A stretch of DNA of 64,000 bases. Origin: Leptoclinus maculatus. Taxonomy: Eukaryota; Chordata; Actinopteri; Perciformes; Stichaeidae. Positions 61,900 to 64,000 of this stretch are shown here, one piece after another. A program made the position numbers and the translations under genes. Under the pieces are notes generated by a model. It was not told the DNA's origin. It searched no databases and saw only the letters and a list, made by a program, of their open reading frames with translations. The stretch spans positions 13,333,813 to 13,397,812 of the forward strand of contig JAVDOI010000003.1 in NCBI GenBank assembly GCA_032191485.1, read 5' to 3'. Each line of letters starts with the position of its first letter. Position 1 is the first letter of the stretch.

Positions 61900-62110
61900 C
61901 ACTACTGCGGGCCCAGCCCGAGCTGTTACATAAAATATTGATTGCTCTTGTGTATTTCTCTCATTATATGTAAGCATTTTTATTAGCCAACAGGCGAGCA
62001 GAGGAAAGCAGTATTGCCCCCCCTTCTTTCACTTTATATAAAAACTTTTAATAGCTCAGCAGATTATTGTTCCTCTATCTTCTGTTTCCCTGCATCATCA
62101 CTGTACACTA
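61900..62110. promoter_or_regulatory. Candidate regulatory block
   Basis: Contains AATATTGATTGCTC, TCATTATATG, TTATTAGCC and AGATTATTGTTCC (inverted AACAAT). Confidence 0.25.
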
Positions 62111-63439
62111 CTGGGAAGCCATGGAGATTTCAGCAAGGGAATACTGAAGCTGGAATACAGGAAATACAAAAATAGGCTCTTCTTAAGCAATGCTCTGGAA
62201 ATTGTAGATGCACAGGTCTATGGGATTTTGAAATACTAACTTATTTTGAGTAGTAAACTTCCATCTGAATAATAAATAACATTCCAGACATTCAAATATT
62301 GTTTCAAAACCTGTATAAAAACCACAAAGGTATTATGAGTCTGATGTAATTCTGTGGTCTTATTTAAATGTAGTAGATGGTTAACAAAGCACATTTTGGC
62401 GAAAAATAAGCCACATGTTTTTTATGGCAACCCCAAATGTAACTACCCATTAATACTGTTTTTTTGTTATTTTAAAACTTCACAGAAATGCCCAAAAAAT
62501 AAAGCTTGCCAGGAAATAAAAAAGAAAACTCCTCAGCTTCAAAACTGGAAATGTGTGATTCACGTAGACTTTGCGAGGATTTCATGTTTTGGCCAGAGCC
62601 CTATGTCACTGAGAGCGTCCTACTAAACGATTCATTTGCATAACTTTTCATAGGCTCTTTCCCAAAGCAATCATGACCGTTTTTTGGGATGCTCTCTCAC
62701 TGGAGAAAAAAAAAAAGTAGAATGCAAGGCTTGGATGTTTATTGAGTCTATAACAAACGCTTTTTGGAGGCAAAACAAAGTCTAGTGCAAGCACTCAGGC
62801 ATATCAAATTTATTCTGAGCACAGCAGTGAAAAGGGACAGTCTATCAGCATCAGAATACTAATATCCAATATTCGGTGGAGGGAAAAAAAAAAAGAAAGA
62901 AAAAAGTATTTTGAAGTAATAGAAAAAGTTTATGTAAAACAAATGGGAATTCAGTAATTCATCTACACCCCGGGTCCTCTGCAGCTGTCTTATATACATC
63001 TGCATATTTCCAATAAACATAACAGGGTAATAAATGTTATTTTCTCCGAAGTAAGCGCATCACAAGTGGAGGTGTCATCTAAAATGTATTTGTGATGTGC
63101 TTGATGAAGCCTGCTCATCCCTCTGTAATGACACCCCAGCCTCTCTCATGTGTTATGCATCACATCTTGTTACCATCTTCCTCTGAGTATGGCTGTCATC
63201 GTGTGTCTTCTCGGGCCCCTCCGGAAGCATCGCATCGGCTAAGGGATACATGGTGGAGGGAGGGGAGGGGGAGCGGCATTATTAGGTGCCTCTTCAACTT
63301 CTCAAACTCCAGAAGGTGTCATTCTCATCTAAATTTGCTGAGGCCACCTTTTTCCTACCGCCAGACTGATTCATTGCAGAGCATAAAGGAGAGTGTGGAA
63401 TAAGTGAAGAAGTACGTGCGGGAGCAAGTTTGTGTGAGT
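62111..63439. other. Intergenic; no gene recognised
   Basis: AT-rich sequence with short A-runs (62705, 62884). No supported feature. Confidence 0.5.
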
Positions 63440-63620
63440 CCGTTCTCACGATACATTATTGATGCTGTATTTTTGTTATTAGAACATCTCTCCTGCATTA
63501 TGCATATCAAGTTCGTGGAGGGTATCATTCTTTACCCTAATAAGTATGAGAATATTTTGGCCTCGATTTGAACCCATTGCATGTGGAACACATTGGAGTG
63601 TCTTACACCATGCATTTTTT
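63440..63620. promoter_or_regulatory. Candidate regulatory block near right edge
   Basis: Contains CATTATTGATGC, GCATTATGCATATC and CCCTAATAAG in complex sequence. Confidence 0.25.
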
Positions 63621-64000
63621 GTTTCAGTGAAAAGACAGATTTCTTATTGAAAGTATTTCAGTGTCTCGGTGGCATTTCAGTCCACTCTCAATGCTCTTTC
63701 ATTATCGTGACTACAAAAAAAAATTAGATTTAAATCACAGTCTGAAGCAAACCAGGTCAACTCAAGATGTTCACTCAGGATCACGCAAGGAAAATAAATA
63801 ATCGCTTATAAATTATGCTTCTTAAGTAGTGCATGCATAAGTGAAATAAAAGAAACATGACTATGGATTGGTCTTCCATAACGGAGGGATGCATTTATGG
63901 CACAAATGCCCACAGACAGCCTCTTATTGTTCACTCTCTAGAGGCTCCTTGTTGTGTGTATCAATGTATGTGCACCACTGAGACGTAGTAAAGCATACAA

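Noticed and set aside
1..64000. CRISPR arrays, operons, tRNA and rRNA genes
   Set aside because: No spaced direct-repeat array and no cloverleaf-like or rRNA-like sequence was recognised; the window is vertebrate-type gene desert.

Overview
This window reads as vertebrate, most likely teleost fish, genomic DNA. It is AT-leaning non-coding sequence with many long (CA)n/(TG)n and (CT)n/(GA)n microsatellites, poly-G/poly-C runs, and several interspersed repeats of types I recognise from bony-fish genomes. I can support only one intact protein-coding gene: an intronless SoxC transcription factor gene on the minus strand, CDS 18861-19946, whose 361-residue product is Sox11. Teleosts keep two copies (sox11a and sox11b). 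I cannot tell which this is without a tree or flanking synteny, so the symbol is given as sox11.

Layout. From 1 to about 16700 the sequence lies downstream of sox11 and holds no convincing gene; there is one unproven candidate exon at 2120-2254 (minus), a short MITE-like repeat at 3808-4040, and several complex blocks that look like conserved regulatory DNA. From about 17.1 to 18.86 kb is the probable long AT-rich 3' UTR of sox11. The CDS, 5' UTR and a CpG-rich promoter with CCAAT, GC-box and TATA-like elements occupy 18.86-20.3 kb. From 20.3 to 64 kb is a roughly 44 kb upstream gene desert. It contains blocks of complex sequence rich in homeodomain-, Sox- and POU-like motifs, separated by microsatellites and repeat islands.

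Repeats. Two copies of one TIR-bearing element lie in opposite orientation (25333-25690 and 32113-32428). Two copies of a common fish repeat carrying AAGTAC-type motifs lie at 23834-24172 and 53051-53212. A longer repeat at 40001-40575 carries a near-perfect CTCF-like motif. A further probable repeat lies at 48050-48500. The best overlooked item is a decayed transposase-like gene at about 52490-52985. Its family motifs are recognisable in three successive reading frames, interrupted by stops.

How it fits together. A single dosage-sensitive developmental regulator inside a gene-poor interval packed with candidate cis-elements is the usual architecture of a SoxC regulatory domain. Conservation cannot be measured from one sequence, so every regulatory block below is a candidate only. 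I did not find a CRISPR array, an operon, an intact autonomous transposon, or a tRNA or rRNA gene.
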